Positions 8,368 through 16,574 of a DNA stretch of 64,000 nucleotides are shown here, one piece after another. The notes under the pieces were generated by a model, which ran no database searches, was not told the origin of the DNA, and saw nothing but the letters and a program-made list of their open reading frames with translations. The position numbers and the translations under genes were made by a program. Source of the stretch: Streptomyces sp. NBC_00490 (GTDB lineage: Bacteria; Actinomycetota; Actinomycetes; Streptomycetales; Streptomycetaceae); the NCBI RefSeq assembly GCF_036013645.1, contig NZ_CP107869.1, forward strand, positions 6,696,001 to 6,760,000, read 5' to 3'. Within the stretch, counting starts at the first letter, position 1. Every line of letters begins with the position of its first letter.

Positions 8368-9273
8368 ATGAGCAGACCGTTCACGTACGCCGCCGTGGGC
8401 CGCCATGTGCCCCGGCTGCCCGCCGCCTGGTGGCCGGCGCTGCGGCGCACGCCGGTGTCCCTGTGGAACGACGACATCACGGACTACGCGGCGGCGCTGA
8501 CGTACTACGCGATCCTGGCCGTGCTCCCCGGGATGCTGGTCACCGTCCTCGCGTTCGGGCTGATCAGCCCGGACACGGCCGAGGAGTTCGTCACCCACGT
8601 CACCGCCTATGCCCCCGCCGAGTCCGGTGCCGACCTGCACGCCGTGCTGTCCCGTGCGCTGAGCCCCGACGGGACGGCATGGCCGCTGATCGTGACCGGT
8701 ACGGTCAGCGCGATGTGGTCGGCCTCCAGCTATCTCGCCGTCTTCCGCCGTGCCCTGCACCGTATGCACCGGGTGGAGGACCGGCGCTCGACCTGGCGCA
8801 AGGCGCACCGGATCGTGCTGACCGCCCTCGTGCTGCTGGGACTGCTCCTCGCCGGCTCGCTCGTCCTGCTGCTGACCGGCCCGCTCGCCGCGGCGGCGGG
8901 CCGGATCCTCGGCGTGGACACCACCGCGACCTGGGCCTGGAGCGTGCTGCGCTGGCCCTTCCTGCTGTGCCTGGTCGCCCTCCTGGTCGTGGTCGTCTTC
9001 CACACCGGTCCGACCGCGGCCCGTCCGCGTGCCCGCAGCCTGCCCGGCGGGGTGCTGGCCGCCGCGCTGTGGCTGACGGTCTCCGCGGGCTTCGCCTGGT
9101 ACGCCTCGAGCCTGAGCGCGTACAGCAGGCTCTACGGCTCGCTCGCGGGCGTCGTCGTCTTCCTCGTCTGGCTGTGGCTGTCCAACCTCGCCCTGCTGAC
9201 CGGGGCGCAGTTCGCCGCGGAACTCGCGGGGCCGCGCGGTCAGAGCACGGGGAAGTTGTCGGCCGTGCCGTAG
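8368..9273 (+). CDS. YihY/BrkB-family inner membrane protein
   Basis: About 301 residues with five to six membrane helices. DYAAALTYYAILAVLPGML near the N-terminus and GVVVFLVWLWLSNLALLTGA near the C-terminus are characteristic of the YihY/BrkB (formerly RNase BN) family. Its molecular role is unresolved. ATG 8368, preceded by AGGGG, is preferred to the upstream in-frame GTG. The 3' end overlaps the convergent hydrolase gene by 34 bases. No SigK-type promoter was found in front of it. Confidence 0.85.
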   Translation: MSRPFTYAAVGRHVPRLPAAWWPALRRTPVSLWNDDITDYAAALTYYAILAVLPGMLVTVLAFGLISPDTAEEFVTHVTAYAPAESGADLHAVLSRALSPDGTAWPLIVTGTVSAMWSASSYLAVFRRALHRMHRVEDRRSTWRKAHRIVLTALVLLGLLLAGSLVLLLTGPLAAAAGRILGVDTTATWAWSVLRWPFLLCLVALLVVVVFHTGPTAARPRARSLPGGVLAAALWLTVSAGFAWYASSLSAYSRLYGSLAGVVVFLVWLWLSNLALLTGAQFAAELAGPRGQSTGKLSAVP

Positions 9274-9962
9274 GACTCCGCGGGCAGCGGGTCGGGCACG
9301 GAGCCGGGGTCCAGGAGGTGGGCCACGGCTGCCGCGGCGGTGCGGTGCCAGAGGGTGTGGCGGCGCAGCATCGCGTGGTCACCGCCGCCGACCAGGGCCA
9401 TGCCCGCCCGTGCCGCCGTGCCCCGCGCCCGGCGTACGTAGTCGGCCGCTTCCACCGGCGAGGTGACGCGGTCCCGGTCGCCGTGCAGGACCACCAGGCG
9501 ACGGCCCGCCGTCTGCTCCACCGGCTCGCCCGGCGGACACCAGGGCGCCAGCGCGAGGACGGCGCTCACCTGCGGGTGGCCGGCGGCGCGCAGTGCCGCC
9601 CGGGCGCCCATCGAGTGGCCGACCAGCACCGTGGGCACCGGGCCTGCCAGCTCCGCGAGGCGGTCCAGCGCCCGGTGGGTGTCGGCCACGGGGTCGGCGT
9701 CGACGTCGTTCCAGCCCCGGAGGCGATAGCGCACCCGGGCCAGCAGGACGTCCCGGCCGGGCAGTTCCGCCGCCAGCGACCACAGGAACGGGCGCATCCG
9801 CAGGGCGGCGAGGTGCCAGGGCCGCGACGGGCGGCGGCCGACCGCCCGCCCTCCGTGCAGGACCAGCACGGCCGCCCGGGGCCGCGTCGGAAGGCGCAGC
9901 GGCAGGAGTGCGGCGCCGGGCGTGCGCGGCGGCCCGGTCTCGTCACGGGGCACTGCGGGCAT
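9240..9962 (-). CDS. Alpha/beta hydrolase, last gene of the SigK-linked operon
   Basis: About 240 residues with an alpha/beta-hydrolase fold. The nucleophile elbow is GHSMG, an acid follows in VLHGDRDRV, and the catalytic His is probably in GGGDHAML. No signal peptide. Start taken at ATG 9962 (MPAVPRDETG) with GAGG just upstream; the ATG eight codons earlier is possible. It follows the DUF1295 gene by 26 bases in the same direction and so is probably the sixth gene of the operon beginning at the FAD oxidoreductase. Substrate unknown; an ester or lipid substrate would suit its neighbours. Confidence 0.8.
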   Translation of the reverse strand: MPAVPRDETGPPRTPGAALLPLRLPTRPRAAVLVLHGGRAVGRRPSRPWHLAALRMRPFLWSLAAELPGRDVLLARVRYRLRGWNDVDADPVADTHRALDRLAELAGPVPTVLVGHSMGARAALRAAGHPQVSAVLALAPWCPPGEPVEQTAGRRLVVLHGDRDRVTSPVEAADYVRRARGTAARAGMALVGGGDHAMLRRHTLWHRTAAAAVAHLLDPGSVPDPLPAESYGTADNFPVL

Positions 9963-9988
9963 TCCTCGTCTCCCTCTCCACGGCACGG

Positions 9989-10792
9989 TCAGCGTCGGCG
10001 CGGTGGGCGGGGAAAGAAGCCGCTGGTCCGCGCCACGTACTCGGCGTAGCCGGGACGGCCCGCCATGTGCCGCTCCAGCAGCCGCTTCCCGCTCCCGCGC
10101 ACCAGCAGCAGGCTCATCACCAGCGGGGACACGACGGACACGGCAGCCGACTGCGGCGCGTCACAGGCGAGCAGGAACAGGCCCCACCACACACAGAAGT
10201 CACCGAAGTAGTTGGGGTGCCGGGTCCACCCCCACAGCCCTCGGTCCATGATGCGGCCCCGGTGGGCGGGATCGGCCTTGAACCGGGCGAGCTGGGCGTC
10301 GCCGACCGCCTCGAAGCAGAGGCCCACCGCCCACACCGCGACCCCGGCCCAGGCGAGGAACGTCGGCGGGCCGGACACGTACTGCGCCGCCTGGACGGGC
10401 AGGGACACCAGCCAGACCAGGGCGCCCTGGAGCAGGTACACCATGCGCAGGGCGTACAGGTTCCGACTGCCGGGCGCCTTGGCCAGCATCGCCTCGTAGC
10501 GCGGGTCCTCGCCGTGACCCCGGCCGCGGCGGGCGATGTGCACGGCGAGCCGCAGCCCCCACACCGCGGTCAGGGCGGTCACCAGCACCCGCCGCGCCGG
10601 GTCCCCGTGCCCGGCGGAGGCGACGAGGGTCACGGCGGCGACGGCGGTGAACCCGACACCCCAGGCGATGTCCACGATCCGGTGCAGCCCCGCGCGCACC
10701 GCGAGCGCGAAGGTGACGAGCATGACCGCGAGCGCCGCGCCGGCGGCCCAGGCGAGATTGGCCGCGAACGCGCTCCAGGCGAACCCGCTCAC
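9989..10792 (-). CDS. DUF1295 membrane protein (steroid 5-alpha-reductase-like fold)
   Basis: A 267-residue polytopic membrane protein whose C-terminal region holds RHPNYFGDFCVWWG, the DUF1295/isoprenylcysteine-methyltransferase-like signature. The homologous gene Rv0446c lies directly beside sigK in M. tuberculosis (recalled). Start is GTG 10792, overlapping the stop of the preceding gene as GTGA; homology begins at about this point, so the much longer open frame is not used. It probably reduces or modifies a membrane lipid together with the FAD protein and methyltransferase of the operon; the reaction is not established. Confidence 0.85.
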   Translation of the reverse strand: MSGFAWSAFAANLAWAAGAALAVMLVTFALAVRAGLHRIVDIAWGVGFTAVAAVTLVASAGHGDPARRVLVTALTAVWGLRLAVHIARRGRGHGEDPRYEAMLAKAPGSRNLYALRMVYLLQGALVWLVSLPVQAAQYVSGPPTFLAWAGVAVWAVGLCFEAVGDAQLARFKADPAHRGRIMDRGLWGWTRHPNYFGDFCVWWGLFLLACDAPQSAAVSVVSPLVMSLLLVRGSGKRLLERHMAGRPGYAEYVARTSGFFPRPPRRR

Positions 10793-11301
10793 AGCCGGTC
10801 CAGCCCCTCGTACCAGGCCCGCGTGGTCGACGGCATCCCGCGGTAGTGGTGGCTGACGGCGGCCCGGTCGCGGGCCCGGCTGTGCAGGCCGCCGCGCAGC
10901 CGGGCCTGGGAGGCCGGGGCGGACGGACGCGGGCCCACGGCACCGAGCCGTACGGCCGTGGCGAGGGCACGGCCCCGGTCGGCGGGCGTGAGCCGGGGCG
11001 GGCGCAGGCCGCGCTCCCGCTGCGCGGCCCACACCGTCCGCAGCCCCTGGGCCAGGTCGCCCTCGATGTCGACCTCACCGGTGACGTAGGCCTGCGCCAG
11101 GCCCGGTTCGCCGGGCTGCCACAGCAGTCGGCGCAGTGCGCGCCGGGAGCGCACGACGACCACGGGGGCGCCGGCCGGGCCCGTCTCGCTACCGTCCCAG
11201 GCCCGCAGCCGGACCGGCAGCGGGCCGCCGAGGAGGTCCTCGGCGAGGGCGGCGAGCCGGTGGGCGGCACCGGGCCGGGCGGAGATCTCGGTGGCGGTCA
11301 T
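10789..11301 (-). CDS. Truncated cyclopropane-fatty-acid-synthase-family protein (N-terminal region only)
   Basis: This 170-residue protein resembles the first third of a cyclopropane fatty-acyl-phospholipid synthase: it has the GEPGLAQAYVTGEVDIEGDL segment and then AVSHHY, where full-length enzymes continue with the SAM-binding methyltransferase domain. It ends about 18 residues later at a stop that overlaps the next gene, so the methyltransferase domain is missing. Both ends are in tight four-base overlaps (ATGA at the start, GTGA at the end), which argues that it is still translated. It may be a deletion remnant or a non-catalytic partner of the full-length enzyme upstream. Confidence 0.7.
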   Translation of the reverse strand: MTATEISARPGAAHRLAALAEDLLGGPLPVRLRAWDGSETGPAGAPVVVVRSRRALRRLLWQPGEPGLAQAYVTGEVDIEGDLAQGLRTVWAAQRERGLRPPRLTPADRGRALATAVRLGAVGPRPSAPASQARLRGGLHSRARDRAAVSHHYRGMPSTTRAWYEGLDRL

Positions 11302-12608
11302 CGGAGGGGGTTCTCCTTGGTGAACAGGTACTGCTGGACGTCCAGGTAGCCGGAGCGGAACCCGGCCTCGGAATAGGCCAGGTAGAAGGTCCACAGGCGG
11401 CGGAAGGTCTCGTCGAAGCCGAGCTCCTCGGCCTCCCCGGCGCGTTGCGTGAACCGCTCCCGCCACAGGCGCAGCGTCTCGGCGTAGTGGGCGCCGAAGC
11501 CGTCACGCCGGGTCAGACGCAGCCGGGTGTGGTCGCGGGCGGTCTCCTCGACGGCCCGGGTGGACGGGATCTGCCCGCCGGGGAAGACGTACTTGTGGAT
11601 CCAGGTGAAGGTGGAGCGGGTGGCGAGCATCCGCTCGTGCGGCATGGTGATGGCCTGGAGCGCCGCCCGGCCGCCCGGCGCCAGCCGCTCGTCCAGGGCA
11701 CGGAAGTACACCGGCCAGAACTCCGCGCCCACCGCCTCGATCATCTCCACGCTGACGACGGCGTTGTACTCCCCGCGGGCCTCGCGGTAGTCGCACAGTT
11801 CGACGCGGACCCGCTCCTCGAGTCCCGCCGCGCGGATCCGTTCCCGGGCCAGGGTCTGCTGTTCCCGGGACAGGGTGAGCGTGGTGACACGGGCACCGCG
11901 CGCGACGGCCCGCAGGGCCAGTTCGCCCCAGCCGGTGCCGATCTCCAGCAGCCGGGTGCCCGCGCCGACGTCGGCGAGGTCGAGCAGCCGGTCGATCTTG
12001 CGGTGCTGGGCGGCGGCGAGCAGGTCCCGGCTCGCCGGGAAGCCCCGGAAGAGAGCCGAGGAGTAGGTGAGGGTGTCGTCGAGGAAGAGGGCGAACAGGT
12101 CGTTGGACAGGTCGTAGTGGCGGCTGATGTTGGCCCGGGAACCGTCGGGGGTGTTGCGCTGCTCGTCGGGCCGGCGCAGCGCCCACAGGCCGCGCAGCCC
12201 CTGCAGCGGTGCCGGGACCAGATCGGCGGCGTGCGCGGCGAACGCGGTGAGGACGCCGACCAGGTCGGGGGCGTCCCACTCGCCCGCCATGTAGGACTCC
12301 CCGAACCCGACCAGTCCGTGGGTGCCCACGCGCGCGTGGAAGCTCTCCGGATCCCGCACCTCCAGCAGTGGTCCGCCCCGGCCGAAGGGCTCGGAGCCGG
12401 CGAACCGTGTCCACAGGGGCAGCCCGCGCAACGCACGCCGAACGAGGGCCCGCGTCACGGCGGTCCGGGGCCACGACGCCTTCGGTACGGCGGCGATGTC
12501 CGGCCAGTGGGCGGCGTCCACGGGGGCGCTGCGGCCGTCGCCGGTGCTGGTGGGACCGGTGTGCCCGTGGGGGGCGGTACGGGGCTCTGCCGGCCTCGCT
12601 GTCGTCAT
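11298..12608 (-). CDS. Cyclopropane-fatty-acid-synthase-like SAM methyltransferase (UfaA1 type)
   Basis: About 436 residues. An N-terminal lipid-binding region is followed by RANISRHYDLSNDLFALFL and the SAM-binding motif LLEIGTGWGELAL near residue 225; the C-terminal part holds SVEMIEAVG and WIHKYVFPGG. Such enzymes methylate or cyclopropanate double bonds of membrane phospholipid acyl chains. The M. tuberculosis relative ufaA1 (Rv0447c) sits in the SigK locus. Start ATG 12608 overlaps the DUF1365 stop (ATGA). Product chemistry (cyclopropane, 10-methyl or furan precursor) cannot be decided from sequence. Confidence 0.88.
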   Translation of the reverse strand: MTTARPAEPRTAPHGHTGPTSTGDGRSAPVDAAHWPDIAAVPKASWPRTAVTRALVRRALRGLPLWTRFAGSEPFGRGGPLLEVRDPESFHARVGTHGLVGFGESYMAGEWDAPDLVGVLTAFAAHAADLVPAPLQGLRGLWALRRPDEQRNTPDGSRANISRHYDLSNDLFALFLDDTLTYSSALFRGFPASRDLLAAAQHRKIDRLLDLADVGAGTRLLEIGTGWGELALRAVARGARVTTLTLSREQQTLARERIRAAGLEERVRVELCDYREARGEYNAVVSVEMIEAVGAEFWPVYFRALDERLAPGGRAALQAITMPHERMLATRSTFTWIHKYVFPGGQIPSTRAVEETARDHTRLRLTRRDGFGAHYAETLRLWRERFTQRAGEAEELGFDETFRRLWTFYLAYSEAGFRSGYLDVQQYLFTKENPLR

Positions 12609-13345
12609 GTCGCTTTCTCCGAGGTGCGGTGTTCCGGGCGGGGCTGGACGGGCAGTCCGCGCAGGTACAGGCGGATGCCGTGGGCGCGGATCGCGGCCGA
12701 CACGGCGAGGGTGGACCAGGGGTGCCGCACCGCCAGCCGCAGCAGGGACGCCGTGCTCACCGGGCGCCGGGCGCCGCGCACGGTCGCGGTGAAGGCCCGG
12801 CCGCCCTCGCGGTCCAGGCGCACGGTCAGGTCGAGCCGCGCTCCGGGCGGCGGAAGGCGCATGCGGTAGCGGCCGTCGACGGGGAAGAACGGCGAGACAT
12901 AGAGCTTCTTGTCGGTCCGGAGCTCCTTCCCGGCGCCGGCCGCGTCCGGATGCAGCAGGTAGCCGTGGCGTCCGCCGTAGGTGTTGTGCACCTCCGCGAC
13001 CACACAGCGCAGTTCCCCGGCCGGGCCGTGGCACCAGTACAGGGTGAGCGGGTTGAAGACGTACCCGAGCACGCGCGCGTGGGTGAGCATCAGCACCCGC
13101 CCGCGGTCCAGGTCCACGCCGTGCGCGGCCAGGAAGGCGTCCAGAGCGGCCCGGATCGTGGGCCGGTCACCGGTGAAGTGGTCGCGCGGGTCGAACCGGG
13201 CGAACGGCCGCAGCGGAAGCGGGAGTCGGGGCGGACGGTCGGGGTCGACGAGCCACATGTACGTGCGGTGACGCAGCGCGTACCGCCGGGGCGTGGTCCG
13301 CACATGGGCGATCGTGCAGGGATACAGGGCCGGTACGGTGCTCAC
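12605..13345 (-). CDS. DUF1365 family protein
   Basis: A 246-residue protein of the DUF1365 family. Recognisable segments are LGYVFNPLTLYWCH, VVAEVHNTYGGRHGYLL and KKLYVSPFFPVDGRYRM. Members nearly always lie beside an FAD-dependent amine-oxidase-like gene and a cyclopropane-synthase-like methyltransferase, as here, and are thought to act in the same fatty-acid modification; no reaction is assigned. GTG 13345 overlaps the FAD gene stop (GTGA). Confidence 0.87.
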   Translation of the reverse strand: MSTVPALYPCTIAHVRTTPRRYALRHRTYMWLVDPDRPPRLPLPLRPFARFDPRDHFTGDRPTIRAALDAFLAAHGVDLDRGRVLMLTHARVLGYVFNPLTLYWCHGPAGELRCVVAEVHNTYGGRHGYLLHPDAAGAGKELRTDKKLYVSPFFPVDGRYRMRLPPPGARLDLTVRLDREGGRAFTATVRGARRPVSTASLLRLAVRHPWSTLAVSAAIRAHGIRLYLRGLPVQPRPEHRTSEKAT

Positions 13346-14646
13346 CAGCGCACTCCGAGCGCGGCGGCGGCCTCGACCCCGGAGCGGCAGCCGTCCTCGT
13401 GGAACCCCCAGCCGTGATAGGCGCCCGCGAACGCGCAGACCGGGCTGTTCAGCTCCGGCAGGCGCTGCTGAGCGGCCACCGACTCCGGTGTGTAGACGGG
13501 GTGTTCGTAGACCATGCGGGCCAGCACCCGGCCGGGGTCCACGCGGTCCTCGCCGCCCAGCGTGACCACGAACCTCTCGGCGGCGTCGAGGCGTTGCAGC
13601 CGGTTCATGTCGTAGCTGACCCGCACCCGGTCGGCGCCCGCCGTGCACGACGGCATCAGGTAGTTCCAGGAGGCGCGGGCACCGCGCGCACGCGGCAGCA
13701 GCCCGGTGTCGGTGTGCAGGAGCGTGGAGTTGCGGGAGTACCGGAACGCGCCCAGCACCTCCCGCTCACGCGTGGTCGCGTCGGCCAGCAGCCGCAGCGC
13801 CGAGTCCGGGTGGGCCGCGATCACCACGGCGTCGTACGACTCGGTCGTGCCGTCCTCGGTGGTGATGTCCACGCCGTCGGCGTGCCGTCGTACGGCCCGG
13901 ACGGGAGTGGCGGTGCGGACCTCGTCGACGTGCTTGGCGACCCGGTCGACGTACTCGCGCGAGCCGCCGGTCACCGTGCGCCACACCGGTGAACCGCCCA
14001 CCGAGAGCATCCCGTGGTGGGCCAGGAAACGGAACAGATAGGCGGCGGGGTAGAGCTGCGCGGTCGCGGCGTCGCAGGACCACACGGCGGACACCACCGG
14101 CGTCATGAAGTGGGCGCGGAAGTAGCCGGAGAAGCCCTCCCGGTCCAGGAACTCGCCGAGGGTGAGCGGGCCCCCGGGGCTTTCGGCGAGCAGCCGGCGG
14201 GCCGCCCGGTAGAACGCCGGAACCTCCGCCAGCAGCCGCAGATAGCGGCCGCGCAGGAGGCTGCGAGGTCGCGCGAGCAGGCCGGCCGGGCCACGGGCAC
14301 CGGCGTATTCCAGTCCGCACCCCTCGCACCGCACCGACATGCTCATCTCCGACTCCTGCGTGGCGACGCCGAGTTCGTCGAACAGCCGCAGCAGATACGG
14401 GTAGGTCCGCCGGTTGTGCACGATGAAACCGGAGTCGACGCGGTGCACCCGCCCGTCGTGCGGCGAGGTCAGCTCATGGGTGTGTGCGTGTCCGCCGAGC
14501 CGGTCGTCGGCCTCGTAGAGGGTGACGTGACGGTCCGGGCCCAGGACGTACGCGGCGGTCAGCCCCGCGACCCCGGCGCCCACGACGGCAATGCGCCGCC
14601 CCGCGTGCTCCGGCGCTCGCGACGCCCCCCTCGACGTGCGTTCCAT
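13342..14646 (-). CDS. FAD-dependent (amine-oxidase-like) oxidoreductase, first gene of the operon
   Basis: 434 residues. The N-terminal Rossmann motif VVGAGVAGL is followed by YEADDRLGGHAHTH, typical of the NAD(P)-binding Rossmann-like/flavin amine oxidase family next to DUF1365. It probably oxidises or reduces an acyl chain handled by the downstream methyltransferase. First gene of a six-gene minus-strand operon joined by four-base overlaps. ATG 14646 is preceded by AGGAGGAAG. A SigK-type promoter lies 39-70 bases upstream. The M. tuberculosis equivalent (Rv0449c) heads the same set. Confidence 0.88.
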   Translation of the reverse strand: MERTSRGASRAPEHAGRRIAVVGAGVAGLTAAYVLGPDRHVTLYEADDRLGGHAHTHELTSPHDGRVHRVDSGFIVHNRRTYPYLLRLFDELGVATQESEMSMSVRCEGCGLEYAGARGPAGLLARPRSLLRGRYLRLLAEVPAFYRAARRLLAESPGGPLTLGEFLDREGFSGYFRAHFMTPVVSAVWSCDAATAQLYPAAYLFRFLAHHGMLSVGGSPVWRTVTGGSREYVDRVAKHVDEVRTATPVRAVRRHADGVDITTEDGTTESYDAVVIAAHPDSALRLLADATTREREVLGAFRYSRNSTLLHTDTGLLPRARGARASWNYLMPSCTAGADRVRVSYDMNRLQRLDAAERFVVTLGGEDRVDPGRVLARMVYEHPVYTPESVAAQQRLPELNSPVCAFAGAYHGWGFHEDGCRSGVEAAAALGVRW

Positions 14647-14684
14647 CGCCCTTCCTCCTGTCGGCCGCGATCAGTGCTGTCCCG

Positions 14685-14716
14685 CGTAATCCGGATCAGG
14701 TCGGGCGTCGGATTGG
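14685..14716 (-). promoter_or_regulatory. Putative SigK-dependent promoter of the fatty-acid-modification operon
   Basis: On the minus strand CCAATCC (14716-14710), 17 bases, then GGATTACG (14692-14685) matches the sigK promoter at every base of both elements. Expected transcript start is near 14681, leaving a leader of about 35 bases with a good ribosome site. Confidence 0.72.
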
Positions 14717-14861
14717 CCCCGCGACGGATCGCCTGCACGGCACCGGGCCGCCGGGCCCGTCTCCGGTCCGCCGGCACACCCGGCGTGGGCGCGGCGGTGG
14801 TCTGCCACTCTTGGATGTGTCCCGGTGGACGGGGCGCAGGAAGCCGGAGGGGTGGTTACGG

Positions 14862-15677
14862 ATGTGCGGGCGGTATGCGGCGAGTCGGGGGCCCGGGGAT
14901 CTCGCCGGAATCTTCGAGATCGAGAAGTGGGAGCCCGAGGAGACACTGGCCCCCGACTACAACGTGGCCCCCACCAAGGAGGTCTACGCCGTCCTCGACC
15001 GTCCCCTCAAGGACGCGGATGACCCACGCCCGGTCCGCCAGCTGCGCACGCTCAAGTGGGGACTGGTGCCGAGCTGGTCGAAGACCCCCGAGGGCGCCGC
15101 CCGGATGATCAACGCCCGCGCCGAGACCGTCCACGAGAAGCCGTCGTACAAGCGGGCCTTCTCCACCCGCCGGTGCATCATCCCCGCCGACGGCTACTAC
15201 GAGTGGGTCACCGCCAAGGCGGAGCGGGACCTGGAGGTCGAGGGCAGGAAGAAGCGGCCGCGCAAGCAGCCGTACTTCGTGCTGCCGGCCGACGGGTCCG
15301 TCTTCGCCATGGCGGGGCTGTACGAGTTCTGGCGGGACAAGACCCTCCCGGACGACCACCCGCAGGCCTGGTGGGTGACCTGCTCGGTCATCACCACCGA
15401 GGCGGAGACCAGCCCGCTCGCGGTCGCCCCGGCCGACGGACCGTACGCCCTCGCCGACATCCACCCCCGGATGCCGCTGATGCTCACCCCGGACCGCTGG
15501 GACTCCTGGCTGGACCCCTCCCGCACGGACGTCGAGGACCTCCGCTCCCTCCTGGAGCCGCCCCCCGCGGGGCTGATGCGCGCCTACCCGGTCTCCACGG
15601 CCGTCAGCAACGTCCGCAACAACGGACCGGAACTGCTGACCGAGCTGGAGGCACCCGAAGAGGGCACACTCTTCTGA
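14862..15677 (+). CDS. SOS-response-associated peptidase/DNA-protein crosslink protein (SRAP, YedK type)
   Basis: 271 residues beginning MCGRYAASRG. Cys2, exposed after Met removal, forms a thiazolidine link to abasic sites in single-stranded DNA. Other SRAP motifs present are INARAETVHEKPSYKRAF, RRCIIPADGYYEW and the catalytic-His segment IHPRMPLML. It shields abasic sites during replication. ATG 14862 is required for Cys2 to be second. Divergent from the FAD operon. The next gene starts two bases after its stop, suggesting cotranscription. Confidence 0.93.
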   Translation: MCGRYAASRGPGDLAGIFEIEKWEPEETLAPDYNVAPTKEVYAVLDRPLKDADDPRPVRQLRTLKWGLVPSWSKTPEGAARMINARAETVHEKPSYKRAFSTRRCIIPADGYYEWVTAKAERDLEVEGRKKRPRKQPYFVLPADGSVFAMAGLYEFWRDKTLPDDHPQAWWVTCSVITTEAETSPLAVAPADGPYALADIHPRMPLMLTPDRWDSWLDPSRTDVEDLRSLLEPPPAGLMRAYPVSTAVSNVRNNGPELLTELEAPEEGTLF

Positions 15678-15678
15678 C

Positions 15679-16317
15679 GTGACCACAGTGACCACCGAGA
15701 TCATCGGTACGGATGCCGGCGACGCCCGCATCACCTGGCACCCCGCGCGGAAGGCGCGCCTCGTGCTCGCCGTCAGCCATGGCGCCGGGGGAGGGATCGA
15801 GGCGAGGGATCTGCAGGCTCTCGCGGGGACTCTCCCGGACCACGGCGTGAGCGTCGCGCTCGTCGAGCAGCCCTGGCGGGTGGCGGGCAAGAAGGTGGCG
15901 TCCCCGCCGAAGACGCTCGACGTGGGATGGCGGGGGATCTGGCCCGCCGTGGCCGCGCCGGGGCTGCCCGTCGTCTCCGGCGGGCGCAGTGCCGGGGCCC
16001 GGGTGGCCTGCCGTACCGCCGTCGAGCTGGGCGCCGCCGCCGTGCTCGCCCTCAGCTTCCCGCTGCATCCGCCCGGCAGGCCCGAGAAGTCCCGGGCCCA
16101 CGAGCTGCTCGGGTCCGGGGTGCCCACGCTGGTCGTACAGGGCGGCAACGACCCCTTCGGGAAGCCGGAGGAGTTCCCGGCCGGCGCTCATGAACTGGTC
16201 GAGGTGCCGTACGGGGATCATGGGTTCGCGCTGCCGAAGAAGGCGGACCTCACCCAGGAACAGGCCGTGACACTCATCACCGACGCGGTGGTGAAGTGGG
16301 CCGGGTCACTCGGGTAA
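15679..16317 (+). CDS. Alpha/beta-family hydrolase
   Basis: 212 residues of the small alpha/beta hydrolase family related to dienelactone-hydrolase-like and TEX30/KANSL3 proteins. An oxyanion-side SHGAGGG is followed by the nucleophile elbow GGRSAGAR, then VVQGGNDPFG with the acid and GDHGFAL with the catalytic His. No signal peptide. GTG 15679 follows the SRAP stop by one base. Substrate unknown. Confidence 0.82.
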   Translation: MTTVTTEIIGTDAGDARITWHPARKARLVLAVSHGAGGGIEARDLQALAGTLPDHGVSVALVEQPWRVAGKKVASPPKTLDVGWRGIWPAVAAPGLPVVSGGRSAGARVACRTAVELGAAAVLALSFPLHPPGRPEKSRAHELLGSGVPTLVVQGGNDPFGKPEEFPAGAHELVEVPYGDHGFALPKKADLTQEQAVTLITDAVVKWAGSLG

Positions 16318-16323
16318 AGGCTC

Positions 16324-16350
16324 GGGAATGCTGAGCCCCGGAGCTCTGTT
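16324..16350 (+). promoter_or_regulatory. SigR-type autoregulatory promoter (sigRp2)
   Basis: GGGAAT (16324-16329), exactly 18 bases, then GTT (16348-16350) matches the published SigR consensus GGGAAT-N18-GTT perfectly. It lies 60 bases upstream of the long-form start of sigR, as for the inducible promoter in S. coelicolor. Confidence 0.9.
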
Positions 16351-16574
16351 GTGGCGGACAGAAGTGCTGAAGAACCAGCACCGACCGTCGTAGAGAGGAA
16401 GTCCGCCGCATGGGTTCGACCATCTGCCCGAGCCGCAGCAGCCGCGCTGACCTGGACTGGACGGTGCTGCACGCGGCCAAGACCGGCCCTATTCGGGCGG
16501 CGGGCGGACCGGATCGTGTTCTATCCTCCGATTCTGGTGGGATCGGTTTCGGTCCTGCCCGCAATCTTGAGGAG

